Assembly: GCF_026013415.1 (NCBI RefSeq)
Contig: NZ_JAPDOK010000003.1
Coordinates: 310,001-374,000, forward strand
DNA length: 64,000 nt
Source of the DNA: Sphingomonas caeni
Lineage (GTDB): Bacteria > Pseudomonadota > Alphaproteobacteria > Sphingomonadales > Sphingomonadaceae
Reading direction: 5' to 3'
Shown here one piece after another: positions 19,164 to 27,428 of the stretch; position 1 is the stretch's first letter, and each line of letters begins with the position of its first letter. Both the position numbers and the translations under genes were made by a program. The notes beneath the pieces were generated by a model. The model had not been told where the DNA came from. It did no database searches and saw only the letters and a program-made list of their open reading frames with translations.

Positions 19164-21146
19164 ATGGACGAAGAAATCGCCGAGGCCGGTACGGCTGGGC
19201 CCACCGAAGCACCCATGTTCGTGCTGTCTTTCCGCCAGCGCGATGAGATGGCGACTGCCGCCGCGGGCGCGGGCTGGCGCGTGGTTGCCGCACGCCGCGC
19301 CGAGGGGGTCGAGCGGCGCTTCCTCGCGAGCGGGGCGAGCGTCGCGGTGATCGACGCGCGCGGGGCGCTGAGCGACGGGATCGAGGCGGCGCGCGCGCTG
19401 GGCGGGGTGATCGAGGCCAATGGCGGAGCGATGCTGGTGCTCGTCAGCCAGAGCGACACGCTCCATATGCGCGCCTTCTACGATGCCGGCGCGACCCATT
19501 TCCTGAGCAGCCCGATGTCCTCGCCCGCGATCGCCCATGCGATGCGTTTCGCCCAGCGGCATGTCGAGCGGATGGCGGGCGGGTTCGGCGGGGCGAGCGA
19601 GGCGGGCGACCTGATGGGGTGGCGCTACGATGCCGATCTCAAGTCGCTCCAGCTGACGCCCGCTTTCGCCGCGCTGCTCGGGCTGCCCGAGGGTGCTTCG
19701 GTGCGGTCGGTGCTGGCGCTGGTCGATCCGGCCGACCGCAAGCTGGGCCGCGCGGCGATCCGGCGGCTGAGCGAGGAGAAGCCCTCGACCGCCTTTGCGC
19801 ACGATCTGCCGGGGGCGGGGCGTATCGTCCAGCATCTCCAGCGCGATCCGCGGACCGGGCGGCTGCACGCGCTGGTCGAGCGGCTGGGCAGCGCGCCCGA
19901 TGCGGGGGCGGCGGTGCGCGACGTGCTGACCGGTGCGCGCGACGGTGCCAGTGCGCGGCGCTGGATCGAGCGGCGGCTGGGCGACGGGGCGACGGTGTCG
20001 GCGATCCTGATCGGGCTGACGCGGTTCGAGACGGTCAACACCGCCTATGGGCGTCCGGCGGGCGATGCGCTGCTGCGCGCGGTGTCGCGGCGATTGTCCG
20101 AGGTGGCGCGCGAGGCGCTGGGACGGCGCGCGGTGGTCGCGCGGATGGGGGGATCGGAGTTCCTGGTCGCGACCGACGATGCGGATGCCGAGAAGATCGC
20201 ACTGGCCTCGGCGCGGTTCGAGGAGGCGATCGGGCGCCCGTTCGTGATCGAGGGCGAGTTCGTCCCGCTCGGCGCGCGCGTGGTGAGTGCAGTGAGCGCC
20301 GCGGGCGACAGCGCGGCGGGGCTGCTGCGGCGCGCGAGCGAGGCGCTGTTCGAGCATCATGTGCCGCGTGAGGCATCGGCGCCGTCGATGGACGCGCTGG
20401 CGGCGGATTTGCGGCATGCGCTCGACCGCGGCGAGATCGGTGTGCTGTTCCAGCCCCAGGTCTCGATCGCGAACGACCTGATCGTCGGCGTCGAGGCGCT
20501 GGCGCGCTGGCAGCATCCCGAACTGGGCGAGATCGGCGCGGAGACGCTGTTCGCGGCGGCCGAGCATGCCGGGCTTGCCGGGACACTCAGCGATCATGTC
20601 CAGGCGCTGGCGTTGCGCGCGGCGGCGGCATGGCCCGCGGGCCTTTCGAAGCTGCGGCTGTCGATCAATGTGACCGCGGGCGATGTCGGGCGGCCGGGCT
20701 TTGCCGACAGCCTGCTCGGGCGGATCGATGCGAGCGGCTTTCCGCGCGGACGCCTGACGATCGAGCTGACCGAGAGCGGAATCATGCAGGATCTGGGCGA
20801 GGCCGCGCGGCTCTTCGCCGAGCTGCGCACCGCGGGATGCCGGGTGGCGATCGACGATTTCGGGACGGGCTATTCGAGCCTCGCCTATTTGAAGGCGCTG
20901 CCGCTCGACTATCTCAAGATCGACAAGAAGCTGAGCCAGGACATCACCGGTTCGGCGCGCGACCGGGTGGTGGTGCGCGGGGTGATCGACATGGCGCGCT
21001 CGCTGGGGCTGTCGGTGGTCGCGGAGGGGGTGGAGACCAAGGCGCAGCTCGATCTGCTCGCGAAGGAGGGGTGCAACTATTATCAGGGCTTCCTGCGCTC
21101 CGGCCCGATCGACGGCGAGGCGCTGGCGCGGCTGATGGGAGGGTGA
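19164..21146 (+). CDS. Cyclic-di-GMP signalling protein: receiver-like, PAS-like, degenerate GGDEF and EAL domains
   Basis: 660 aa from an ATG with GAGGGGG upstream. Residues ~18-130 form a receiver-like fold without a clear phospho-acceptor Asp. A PAS-like part follows (~150-250). The GGDEF domain carries GGSEF (~328), so the diguanylate cyclase site is altered. The EAL domain looks intact: GVEALARW (~441), TELTESG-type metal site, DDFGTGYSSLAYLK (~563), KIDKKL, VVAEGVET (~617) and YYQGF. The likely activity is c-di-GMP hydrolysis, with the GGDEF domain as a GTP or allosteric module (inference). No membrane segment, so cytoplasmic. Confidence 0.88.
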   Translation: MDEEIAEAGTAGPTEAPMFVLSFRQRDEMATAAAGAGWRVVAARRAEGVERRFLASGASVAVIDARGALSDGIEAARALGGVIEANGGAMLVLVSQSDTLHMRAFYDAGATHFLSSPMSSPAIAHAMRFAQRHVERMAGGFGGASEAGDLMGWRYDADLKSLQLTPAFAALLGLPEGASVRSVLALVDPADRKLGRAAIRRLSEEKPSTAFAHDLPGAGRIVQHLQRDPRTGRLHALVERLGSAPDAGAAVRDVLTGARDGASARRWIERRLGDGATVSAILIGLTRFETVNTAYGRPAGDALLRAVSRRLSEVAREALGRRAVVARMGGSEFLVATDDADAEKIALASARFEEAIGRPFVIEGEFVPLGARVVSAVSAAGDSAAGLLRRASEALFEHHVPREASAPSMDALAADLRHALDRGEIGVLFQPQVSIANDLIVGVEALARWQHPELGEIGAETLFAAAEHAGLAGTLSDHVQALALRAAAAWPAGLSKLRLSINVTAGDVGRPGFADSLLGRIDASGFPRGRLTIELTESGIMQDLGEAARLFAELRTAGCRVAIDDFGTGYSSLAYLKALPLDYLKIDKKLSQDITGSARDRVVVRGVIDMARSLGLSVVAEGVETKAQLDLLAKEGCNYYQGFLRSGPIDGEALARLMGG

Positions 21147-21148
21147 GG

Positions 21149-21640
21149 ATGCGGCTGCTGATCGCGATGGCGGCAATGGCAGTGGCGGCGCCCGGGGCCG
21201 CGCAGACCATCCAGCCCGATGACGGCATCGCCGTCAACGGCATCCGCGCCCAGCTCGAGGCGGTGACCGCGATCATGCGCGGGATGGAGGATTCGGCGAA
21301 GGGCTGGAACGAGGGAAATATCGACCGCTTCCTCGCCATCTATTCGGACGATCCCGGCACGAGCTTCGCGGGCAGCGACGGGGTCGCATACGGCAAGGCG
21401 GGGATTCGGGCGCGGTACCTGAAGCGCTATACGAAGCAATTCGGATCTGAGAGCAGCTCCGCGACCCGATCGACGCTCAATTTCACCAAGGAGAATTTCC
21501 GGCTGATCGGCCCCGACCATGCGCTGCTGATCGCGCGCTGGACGCTGGTGAGCGGGGCGCAGGTGCAATCGGGGATGACCAGCCTGCTGTTCCGCAAGGA
21601 AGCCGGCGGCTGGAAGATCATCGCCGATCACAGCAGCTAG
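21149..21640 (+). CDS. Secreted SnoaL/DUF4440-like protein
   Basis: 163 aa. The ATG starts 2 bases after the EAL gene stop, with GGGAGGGTGAGG as ribosome site, so it shares that transcript. A signal peptide is clear (LLIAMAAMAVAAPGAAQ). The mature part has the NTF2-like pattern: a helix with WNEGNIDRFLAIYSDD, then strands ending FRKEAGGWKIIADHSS. Proteins of this fold act as enzymes or binding proteins; no catalytic residues can be assigned. It is periplasmic by its signal. Its stop overlaps the convergent sulfatase-like gene by a few bases. Confidence 0.75.
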   Translation: MRLLIAMAAMAVAAPGAAQTIQPDDGIAVNGIRAQLEAVTAIMRGMEDSAKGWNEGNIDRFLAIYSDDPGTSFAGSDGVAYGKAGIRARYLKRYTKQFGSESSSATRSTLNFTKENFRLIGPDHALLIARWTLVSGAQVQSGMTSLLFRKEAGGWKIIADHSS

Positions 21641-23499
21641 CGCCGGCACGGACCCTCGGCCGGACCCGACACAGTCCGCCGCAGGGCGCGCAGCGGGGGC
21701 AGCAGCGCGCGGCGCTCGGGGCCCGGCGGCACCGGGCTTCCTTCGAGCGAGCGGCCATCGAGGCGCAGGACCTGTTCGTCGCCGCTCTCGCGCTCGCAGA
21801 GATATTTGAACCGTCCACCCTGGAGGAACGCGATCGTCCCGGTGGTTTCCGCGGTCCCCAGTGGGATGGCGGCGATGGCCGCGGGCGCCTGCAGCGGCTG
21901 GCCGTGCCAGCCTGCGCCGAATTCGCCGTTCACCGCGCGCAGGAAGGTCGGCGCGATATCGATCTGGCTGTAGAGGGGCGCTCCGGGATAGACGCCGCCG
22001 CGGGGATCGTAGACCAGCAGCGGGATCGAGGTCGCGGCGACATCCGGCCGGCCGCCATGGAAATAGAGGCCCTTCTCGCCGAGCCGCTCGCCATGATCCG
22101 CGGTAATGACGATCAGCGCGTCGGCGAGCAGCCCCTTGTCGCGAAGCACCGCGAATATCTCGCTCAGCACCTGGTCCACCTGCGCGACGCGCCCGTCATA
22201 CTGGCGGACGAAGGCAGTGGCGCTGGAGGGCAGGGTGGCGCTCGACACACGGAACCGCGGGCGCACGAACGACGCGGCGTGCGCGGAAATGACGTGGAGG
22301 TAGAGGAAGCTGTGCGTCGGATCGGGAAAGTCGGTCGCCTTGAGCGCTTCGACCAGCTGATCGTCATTGGGGGTGGCGCCCGCGGGCTGCTCGCTGAACC
22401 GGACGATCCCGCGCCCATAGAGTTGGGTCAGCCGGCCGAAATTGGAATGCCGGCCGCCGAGGATCACATAGTTGCGGTACGAATAGCGGGCCAGCGCGTC
22501 GAGGAGGGTCGGCGGGCGCTTGCCGAACGTGTCCCAGCTTTGCGAGGCAAGGATGCTCATGATGCCGCACGCCGAGAAAGTGCAGGTCGCATAGGCCGGA
22601 CCGAGGACCTTGAGCGCGCCGTCCTGCTGGAGCCTAGCCAGGAAGGGTGTCGTCTTGAGCGAAAGATCATAGACCCCCATCCGGTCGGGCCGGAGCGCGT
22701 CGACGACGATCAGGATGAGCGGGCGTGGCTTGGCCAATGTCCGCGGTGCGGGCGCAGGGCCCGGGGGTTCGGCGGCGCTCAGGATCAGGCTCAGCGGGGC
22801 CATGCGGAACTCGCCCGGGGCGCCCTGGTGGAAGATCTCGCTGTTCCAGTATTTACGCGGCACCATGACGACCAAGGCGAGGAACAGCACGAGATAACCC
22901 GCCGCCATCCAGGCCCCAGGAACGGCCGCTTCGGCTGACAGGCGGATGCGCAGCGACATCGCCTCGCGAGCAAGCTCGACCAGTTGCCGGGCTACCGGGG
23001 CGTAGAGCAGCAGGTGGAGCGCCAGGATCACGATCAGCGCAACGACGAGGCTGGCCGCGCCGATATCGACACTCTCGAGCAGCGACAATGCGAGTTCGGG
23101 ATCGGTGACGATCAGCCAGACCGGCGCGGTGAGCCCCGCATAATATTGGGTGACGAACTGGGTGATGTCGAACGCCGTCATCACGGCATGGGCCGTGCCG
23201 AGGAGCAGCACCGCCACGGGCGCCGCGATGTGCCACCCGCGCCACCGCCGCGGGAGGCGCGACACCAGCAGCGCGACGAACACCAGATAGGCAAGGATGA
23301 TCGCGAAATGGAGCGCGCTGCTCACCCAGGTCTCGCGGAAGCTGGGCCGGTGCAGCAGGATGCGCGCAAGGGTCTGGACGGCGAGCAGGGCGGGCAGGAA
23401 CAGCAGATAGGCCTTTCGCCAGCCCCGCACGAGCGGGTTGTCGCCTGCGCCTGTATCCACGTGGCTGGCATTTTCCCTGACGAACCAGCCTCGCTGCAT
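21637..23499 (-). CDS. Membrane-bound sulfatase-fold enzyme (phosphoethanolamine/LTA-synthase-like)
   Basis: 620 aa from ATG 23499 (MQRGWFVREN). The N-terminal ~270 residues hold about five hydrophobic helices (e.g. AYLLFLPALLAVQTLARILL). A periplasmic alkaline-phosphatase-fold domain follows: LILIVVDALRPDRMGVY (metal-binding Asp), a nucleophile region YATCTFSACGIMS, and the metal site ITADHGERLGEKGLYFHGG. This layout matches enzymes that move phospho-head groups onto lipids or glycans, but the substrate is unknown. The longer in-frame start at 23622 would overlap the mfd 3' end and is not preferred. Confidence 0.75.
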   Translation of the reverse strand: MQRGWFVRENASHVDTGAGDNPLVRGWRKAYLLFLPALLAVQTLARILLHRPSFRETWVSSALHFAIILAYLVFVALLVSRLPRRWRGWHIAAPVAVLLLGTAHAVMTAFDITQFVTQYYAGLTAPVWLIVTDPELALSLLESVDIGAASLVVALIVILALHLLLYAPVARQLVELAREAMSLRIRLSAEAAVPGAWMAAGYLVLFLALVVMVPRKYWNSEIFHQGAPGEFRMAPLSLILSAAEPPGPAPAPRTLAKPRPLILIVVDALRPDRMGVYDLSLKTTPFLARLQQDGALKVLGPAYATCTFSACGIMSILASQSWDTFGKRPPTLLDALARYSYRNYVILGGRHSNFGRLTQLYGRGIVRFSEQPAGATPNDDQLVEALKATDFPDPTHSFLYLHVISAHAASFVRPRFRVSSATLPSSATAFVRQYDGRVAQVDQVLSEIFAVLRDKGLLADALIVITADHGERLGEKGLYFHGGRPDVAATSIPLLVYDPRGGVYPGAPLYSQIDIAPTFLRAVNGEFGAGWHGQPLQAPAAIAAIPLGTAETTGTIAFLQGGRFKYLCERESGDEQVLRLDGRSLEGSPVPPGPERRALLPPLRALRRTVSGPAEGPCRR

Positions 23500-23539
23500 C
23501 GCCACCGCATCCCATGTGGCCGCGGCCTCGGTCAAGCGC

Positions 23540-26500
23540 TCAGCCCGCGGCCTTGGCGAGCCCCCGCGAGATCTGCAGCGCCGCGTTGAGTCGCGCCTTG
23601 GGGTTCCCCCATTCGCGCGCAACCACCAGCTTCATGTCGGGGCGCAGGCGCGCGGTGCCGTCGAGGCGGTCGACATAGGCGAGCAGGCCGTCGATGTTCG
23701 GGAATTGATCGGCGTGGAAGCTGATCAGCGCGCCCTTGGGCCCGACATCGAGCTTGGCGATATTGGCCTGCTTGGCGTTGAGCTTGGTCTCGATCAGGCG
23801 GAGCAGGTTGTCGGTCGCTTCGGGGAGCTTGCCGAACCGGTCGATCATCTCGGCGGCGAAGCTTTCGATGCCGTTCGAATCCTCCACCTCGTTGAGGCGG
23901 CGATAGAGGCCCATGCGCAGATCGAGATCGGGGACATAATCCTCGGGGATCATGATCGGGGCGTCGATATTGATCTGGGGCGAGAGGTCCTTGGGGCGGA
24001 GCTCGTCGCGGATGCCGCCCGCTCGGGCGTCGAGGATCGCCTCCTCGAGCATCGACTGGTAGAGTTCGTAGCCGACCTCCTTGATGTGCCCCGATTGCTC
24101 GTCGCCGAGCAGGTTGCCCGCGCCGCGGATATCGAGATCGTGACTTGCGAGCTGGAAGCCCGCGCCCAGCGATTCGAGATCAGAAAGGACCTTGAGGCGC
24201 TTCTCCGCGGCCTCGGTCATCTGGCGCTGCGGCGGCGTGGTCAGATAGGCATAGGCGCGGGTCTTGGCCCGGCCGACGCGGCCGCGGATCTGATAGAGCT
24301 GGGCCAGGCCGAACTTGTCGGCGCGGTTGACGATCAGGGTGTTGGCGCTGGGGATGTCGAGCCCGGACTCGATGATCGTGGTCGAGACGAGCAGGTCGTA
24401 TTTGCGGTCGTAAAAGGCGGACATTCGCTCCTCGACCTCGGTCGGCGCCATCTGGCCGTGCGCGACGACATAGGTGATCTCGGGGATGTGATCGCGCAGG
24501 AACTCCTCGATCTCGGGGAGATCGGCGATGCGCGGGGTGACGAAATAGGCCTGGCCGCCGCGATAATGCTCGCGGAGCAGCGCCTCGCGCAGGACCACCG
24601 GATCCCAGGGCATGACATAGGTGCGCACCGCCAGGCGATCGACCGGGGGCGTCTGGATCACGCTGAGTTCGCGCAGGCCCGACATCGCCATCTGGAGCGT
24701 GCGCGGGATCGGCGTGGCGGTGAGGGTGAGGACGTGGACGTCGGCCTTCAATGCCTTGAGCCGCTCCTTGTGGGTGACGCCGAAGCGCTGCTCCTCGTCG
24801 ACCACGACGAGGCCGAGCCGCTTGAACTCGATGCCCTTCGCCAGGATCGCGTGGGTGCCGATGACGATGTCGATCTTGCCCTCGGCGACGCCCTCCTTGG
24901 TGGCCTTGGCCTCGGCGGCGGGGACGAGGCGCGAGAGGCGGCCGATATTGATCGGGAAGCCCTGGAAGCGCTCCGAGAAATTCTGGAAATGCTGGCGGGC
25001 AAGGAGGGTGGTGGGGCAGACCACCGCGACCTGCTGGCCGGCCATCGCCGCGACGAAGGCGGCGCGGAGCGCGACCTCGGTCTTGCCGAAGCCGACATCG
25101 CCGACGATCAGCCGGTCCATCGGCTTGCCCGCGCCGAGATCGTTCAGCACATCGCCGATCGCGCGATCCTGGTCGTCGGTTTCCTCATAGGGGAAGCGAT
25201 CGACGAACGCCGGATAGCCGCCATGATCGGGCTCGAGCACGATGCCAGGGCGGACGGCGCGGCGGGCCGCGGTGGCGATGAGCTCGCCCGCAATCTCGCG
25301 GATCCGCTCCTTCATGCGGCTCTTGCGGCGCTGCCATGCCTCGCCGCCGAGCTTGTCGAGCGCGGCGCCTTCCTCGCCCGCGCCGTAGCGGCTCAGGACC
25401 TCGAGATTTTCGACGGGGACGTAGAGCTTGTCGCCGCCGGCATAGGTGAGCGCGACGCAGTCGTGCGGGGCCTTCTGGACCGGGATCTGGGTCAGCCCCT
25501 CGTACCGGCCGATGCCGTGATCGACATGGACGACGAGATCGCCGGGGGAGAGGGTGGCGAGCTCGTTGAGGAAGGCGTCGGTCGATTTCTTGCGCTTGGC
25601 GCGGCGGACGAGGCGGTCGCCGAGCATGTCCTGCTCGGTGAGCACGGCGACATCGGGAGCGGCGAAGCCGTGGTCGAGCGGGAGGACGACCAGGGCGACG
25701 CCCCTGTCGGCGATGCCCAGCGCCTCTTGCCAGGTCGCTGCGGGGGCCGCGCCGTGGAGGCCGTGATCGGCGAGCAGGCCGGTCAGGCGTTCGCGGGCAC
25801 CGTTGGAGTAGCTGGCGAGGATGGGCTTCTGGCCGGCCTTCCGGATCTTCGCGATGTGCGCGACGACGGCTTCGTAGATGTTCGCGCCCGATGCGCGCTC
25901 GGGGGCGAAGTCGCGGGGGCCGTCGACGCCAAAGTCGAGGACGGTTCTGCTCTCGGGCTCGTGGAAGGGGGTAGCGGTGTGGACCGGCGCCTCCGCCAGT
26001 GCGGCCTCCCAGGCGGCGGGGGCGAGATAGAGCGCGTCGGCATCGAGCGGGCGGTAGCTGCCGGGATCGCTCGACTGGGCGCGGACGCGGTTGGCCTGGT
26101 AATCCGCGATCGCTTCGAAGCGTTGCTCCGCGGCACCGGTGGTGGCGGTGTCGCGGACCAGGACGGCGCTGTCGGGGAGGTGATCGAACAGCGTCTCGAG
26201 CTTCTCCTCGAACAGCGGGAGCCAATGCTCCATGCCGGCGAGGCGGCGTCCATCGCTGATCGCCTGGTAGAGCGGATCGCCGGTGGCGGTGGCGCCGAAC
26301 TTCTCGCGGTAGCGGGTCCGGAAGCGCTTGATCGACTCCTCGTCGAGCAGGGTTTCGCTGGCGGGGAGGAGGGTGAAGCCGTCGATGCGGCCGGTGGTGC
26401 GCTGGTCGGCGGGGTCGAAGGTGCGGACGGATTCGATCTCGTCGCCGAAGAAATCGAGGCGGAGCGGCTGTTCGGCGCCCGAGGGAAAGAGATCGACCAG

Positions 26501-26998
26501 GCCGCCGCGGACGGCGAACTCGCCCGCGTCGTTGACGGTGTCGAGGCGGACATAGCCGTTGGCGGTGAGCAGTCCGATCAGCTTTTCGAGCGGCATGCGC
26601 TCGCCGGGGGCGAGGCGGGCGACGAGCTGGCGGATGCGGAAGCGGGTGAGGGTGCGCTGGGTGGCGGCGTTGGCGGTGGTGACGAAGAGGCGCGGGGCCT
26701 TGGCCGGCGTCTGGAGCGCGTGGAGCGCGGCGAGGCGCTCGGACATGACGCGTAGTGTAGGGCTGGCGCGGTCATAGGGCAGGCAGTCCCAGGCCGGATA
26801 GGTGACGATCTCGAGTTCGGGGGCGAAATAGGGCGCGGTGCTCGCGAGCGCGCGCATCGCGGCTTCGTCGGGGGCGATGAACACCGCTGTGCCCGAGGCG
26901 CGCGCGAGATCGGCCAGCATCCAGGGGAGGAAGCCGGTGGGCGCGCCTGCCAGGGTAAGCGGCTTGGCGGCGGAGAGGATGGTCTTGAAGTCGGGCAT
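23540..26998 (-). CDS. mfd: Transcription-repair coupling factor Mfd
   Basis: 1152 aa, full length. Order seen: UvrB-like N-terminal region; RNA-polymerase-interacting domain (LSPGDLVVHVDHGIGRYEGL, near residue 490); RecG-like translocase with Walker A GDVGFGKTEVA (~630), DEEQRFGVTHKERLK and TATPIPRTLQMAMSGLRELS; helicase C motif QIRGRVGRAKTRAYAYL; and a C-terminal TRCF domain (EMIDRFGKLPEATDNLL). It removes RNA polymerase stalled at lesions and recruits UvrA. It lies downstream of sdhE on the same strand, separated by a perfect palindrome. Confidence 0.97.
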   Translation of the reverse strand: MPDFKTILSAAKPLTLAGAPTGFLPWMLADLARASGTAVFIAPDEAAMRALASTAPYFAPELEIVTYPAWDCLPYDRASPTLRVMSERLAALHALQTPAKAPRLFVTTANAATQRTLTRFRIRQLVARLAPGERMPLEKLIGLLTANGYVRLDTVNDAGEFAVRGGLVDLFPSGAEQPLRLDFFGDEIESVRTFDPADQRTTGRIDGFTLLPASETLLDEESIKRFRTRYREKFGATATGDPLYQAISDGRRLAGMEHWLPLFEEKLETLFDHLPDSAVLVRDTATTGAAEQRFEAIADYQANRVRAQSSDPGSYRPLDADALYLAPAAWEAALAEAPVHTATPFHEPESRTVLDFGVDGPRDFAPERASGANIYEAVVAHIAKIRKAGQKPILASYSNGARERLTGLLADHGLHGAAPAATWQEALGIADRGVALVVLPLDHGFAAPDVAVLTEQDMLGDRLVRRAKRKKSTDAFLNELATLSPGDLVVHVDHGIGRYEGLTQIPVQKAPHDCVALTYAGGDKLYVPVENLEVLSRYGAGEEGAALDKLGGEAWQRRKSRMKERIREIAGELIATAARRAVRPGIVLEPDHGGYPAFVDRFPYEETDDQDRAIGDVLNDLGAGKPMDRLIVGDVGFGKTEVALRAAFVAAMAGQQVAVVCPTTLLARQHFQNFSERFQGFPINIGRLSRLVPAAEAKATKEGVAEGKIDIVIGTHAILAKGIEFKRLGLVVVDEEQRFGVTHKERLKALKADVHVLTLTATPIPRTLQMAMSGLRELSVIQTPPVDRLAVRTYVMPWDPVVLREALLREHYRGGQAYFVTPRIADLPEIEEFLRDHIPEITYVVAHGQMAPTEVEERMSAFYDRKYDLLVSTTIIESGLDIPSANTLIVNRADKFGLAQLYQIRGRVGRAKTRAYAYLTTPPQRQMTEAAEKRLKVLSDLESLGAGFQLASHDLDIRGAGNLLGDEQSGHIKEVGYELYQSMLEEAILDARAGGIRDELRPKDLSPQINIDAPIMIPEDYVPDLDLRMGLYRRLNEVEDSNGIESFAAEMIDRFGKLPEATDNLLRLIETKLNAKQANIAKLDVGPKGALISFHADQFPNIDGLLAYVDRLDGTARLRPDMKLVVAREWGNPKARLNAALQISRGLAKAAG

Positions 26999-27012
26999 TC
27001 TGTTCCTGTTTG

Positions 27013-27091
27013 GTCATCCCGGCGAAAGCCGGGACCCAGAGTCGCGAGCAATGCCTGTTTGGCTCTGGGTCCCGGCTTTCGCCGGGATGAC
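27013..27091. repeat. REP-type palindrome with perfect 29-bp arms
   Basis: Left arm 27013-27041 begins GTCATCCCGGCGAAAGCCGG; right arm 27063-27091 is its exact reverse complement, ending CGCCGGGATGAC. The 21-base loop has no notable sequence. Each arm contains the inner hairpin CCCGGC-GAAA-GCCGGG. A degenerate half (CCGGCCTTTGCCGGGATGAC) appears at 60466-60485. The palindrome sits between sdhE and mfd. Confidence 0.85.
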
Positions 27092-27093
27092 GG

Positions 27094-27360
27094 TTATTTT
27101 GAAATCGGCACGTAATTCAGTTGCTTGAGATCGGTGATCAGGGTGCCGAGATAGTGCGCGGGCACGGGCAGCGTTCCCATCGCCCAGGCCATGATGTCGA
27201 CATCTTGCTCCTCGAGCATCGCCTCGAACAGCAACGCCTCTTCCTCGCTCCAGCCGGTATGGTGGGCGTCGAAGAAGCCGCCGATCAGCAGATCGGCTTC
27301 GCGGGTGCCGCGGTGATGGCTGCGGAAGCGGAGGCGTTTGAGGCGGGTTTCGAGGTCCAT
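27094..27360 (-). CDS. sdhE: Succinate dehydrogenase assembly factor SdhE (FAD assembly factor)
   Basis: 88 aa, the usual size. The conserved RGxxE motif is residues 17-21 in HHRGTREAD; the following GFFDAHHTGWSEEEALLFEAMLEEQDVDIMAWAMG is the family signature. It promotes covalent flavinylation of SdhA. It is divergent from recG with a 68-base spacer. Finding recG next to sdhE and mfd is common in alphaproteobacteria. Confidence 0.92.
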   Translation of the reverse strand: MDLETRLKRLRFRSHHRGTREADLLIGGFFDAHHTGWSEEEALLFEAMLEEQDVDIMAWAMGTLPVPAHYLGTLITDLKQLNYVPISK

Positions 27361-27428
27361 GTTTCCAACGGCAATTGGCCGGCAGCGCTGGAATGCGCCG
27401 TCGGCTTGGGTGTAGGACGCAGATAGCC

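Noticed and set aside
23438-26755. 1105-residue plus-strand frame across mfd
   Set aside because: Long antisense frame of mfd rich in Asp/Glu/Arg/Gly; no homology seen, while mfd is certain.
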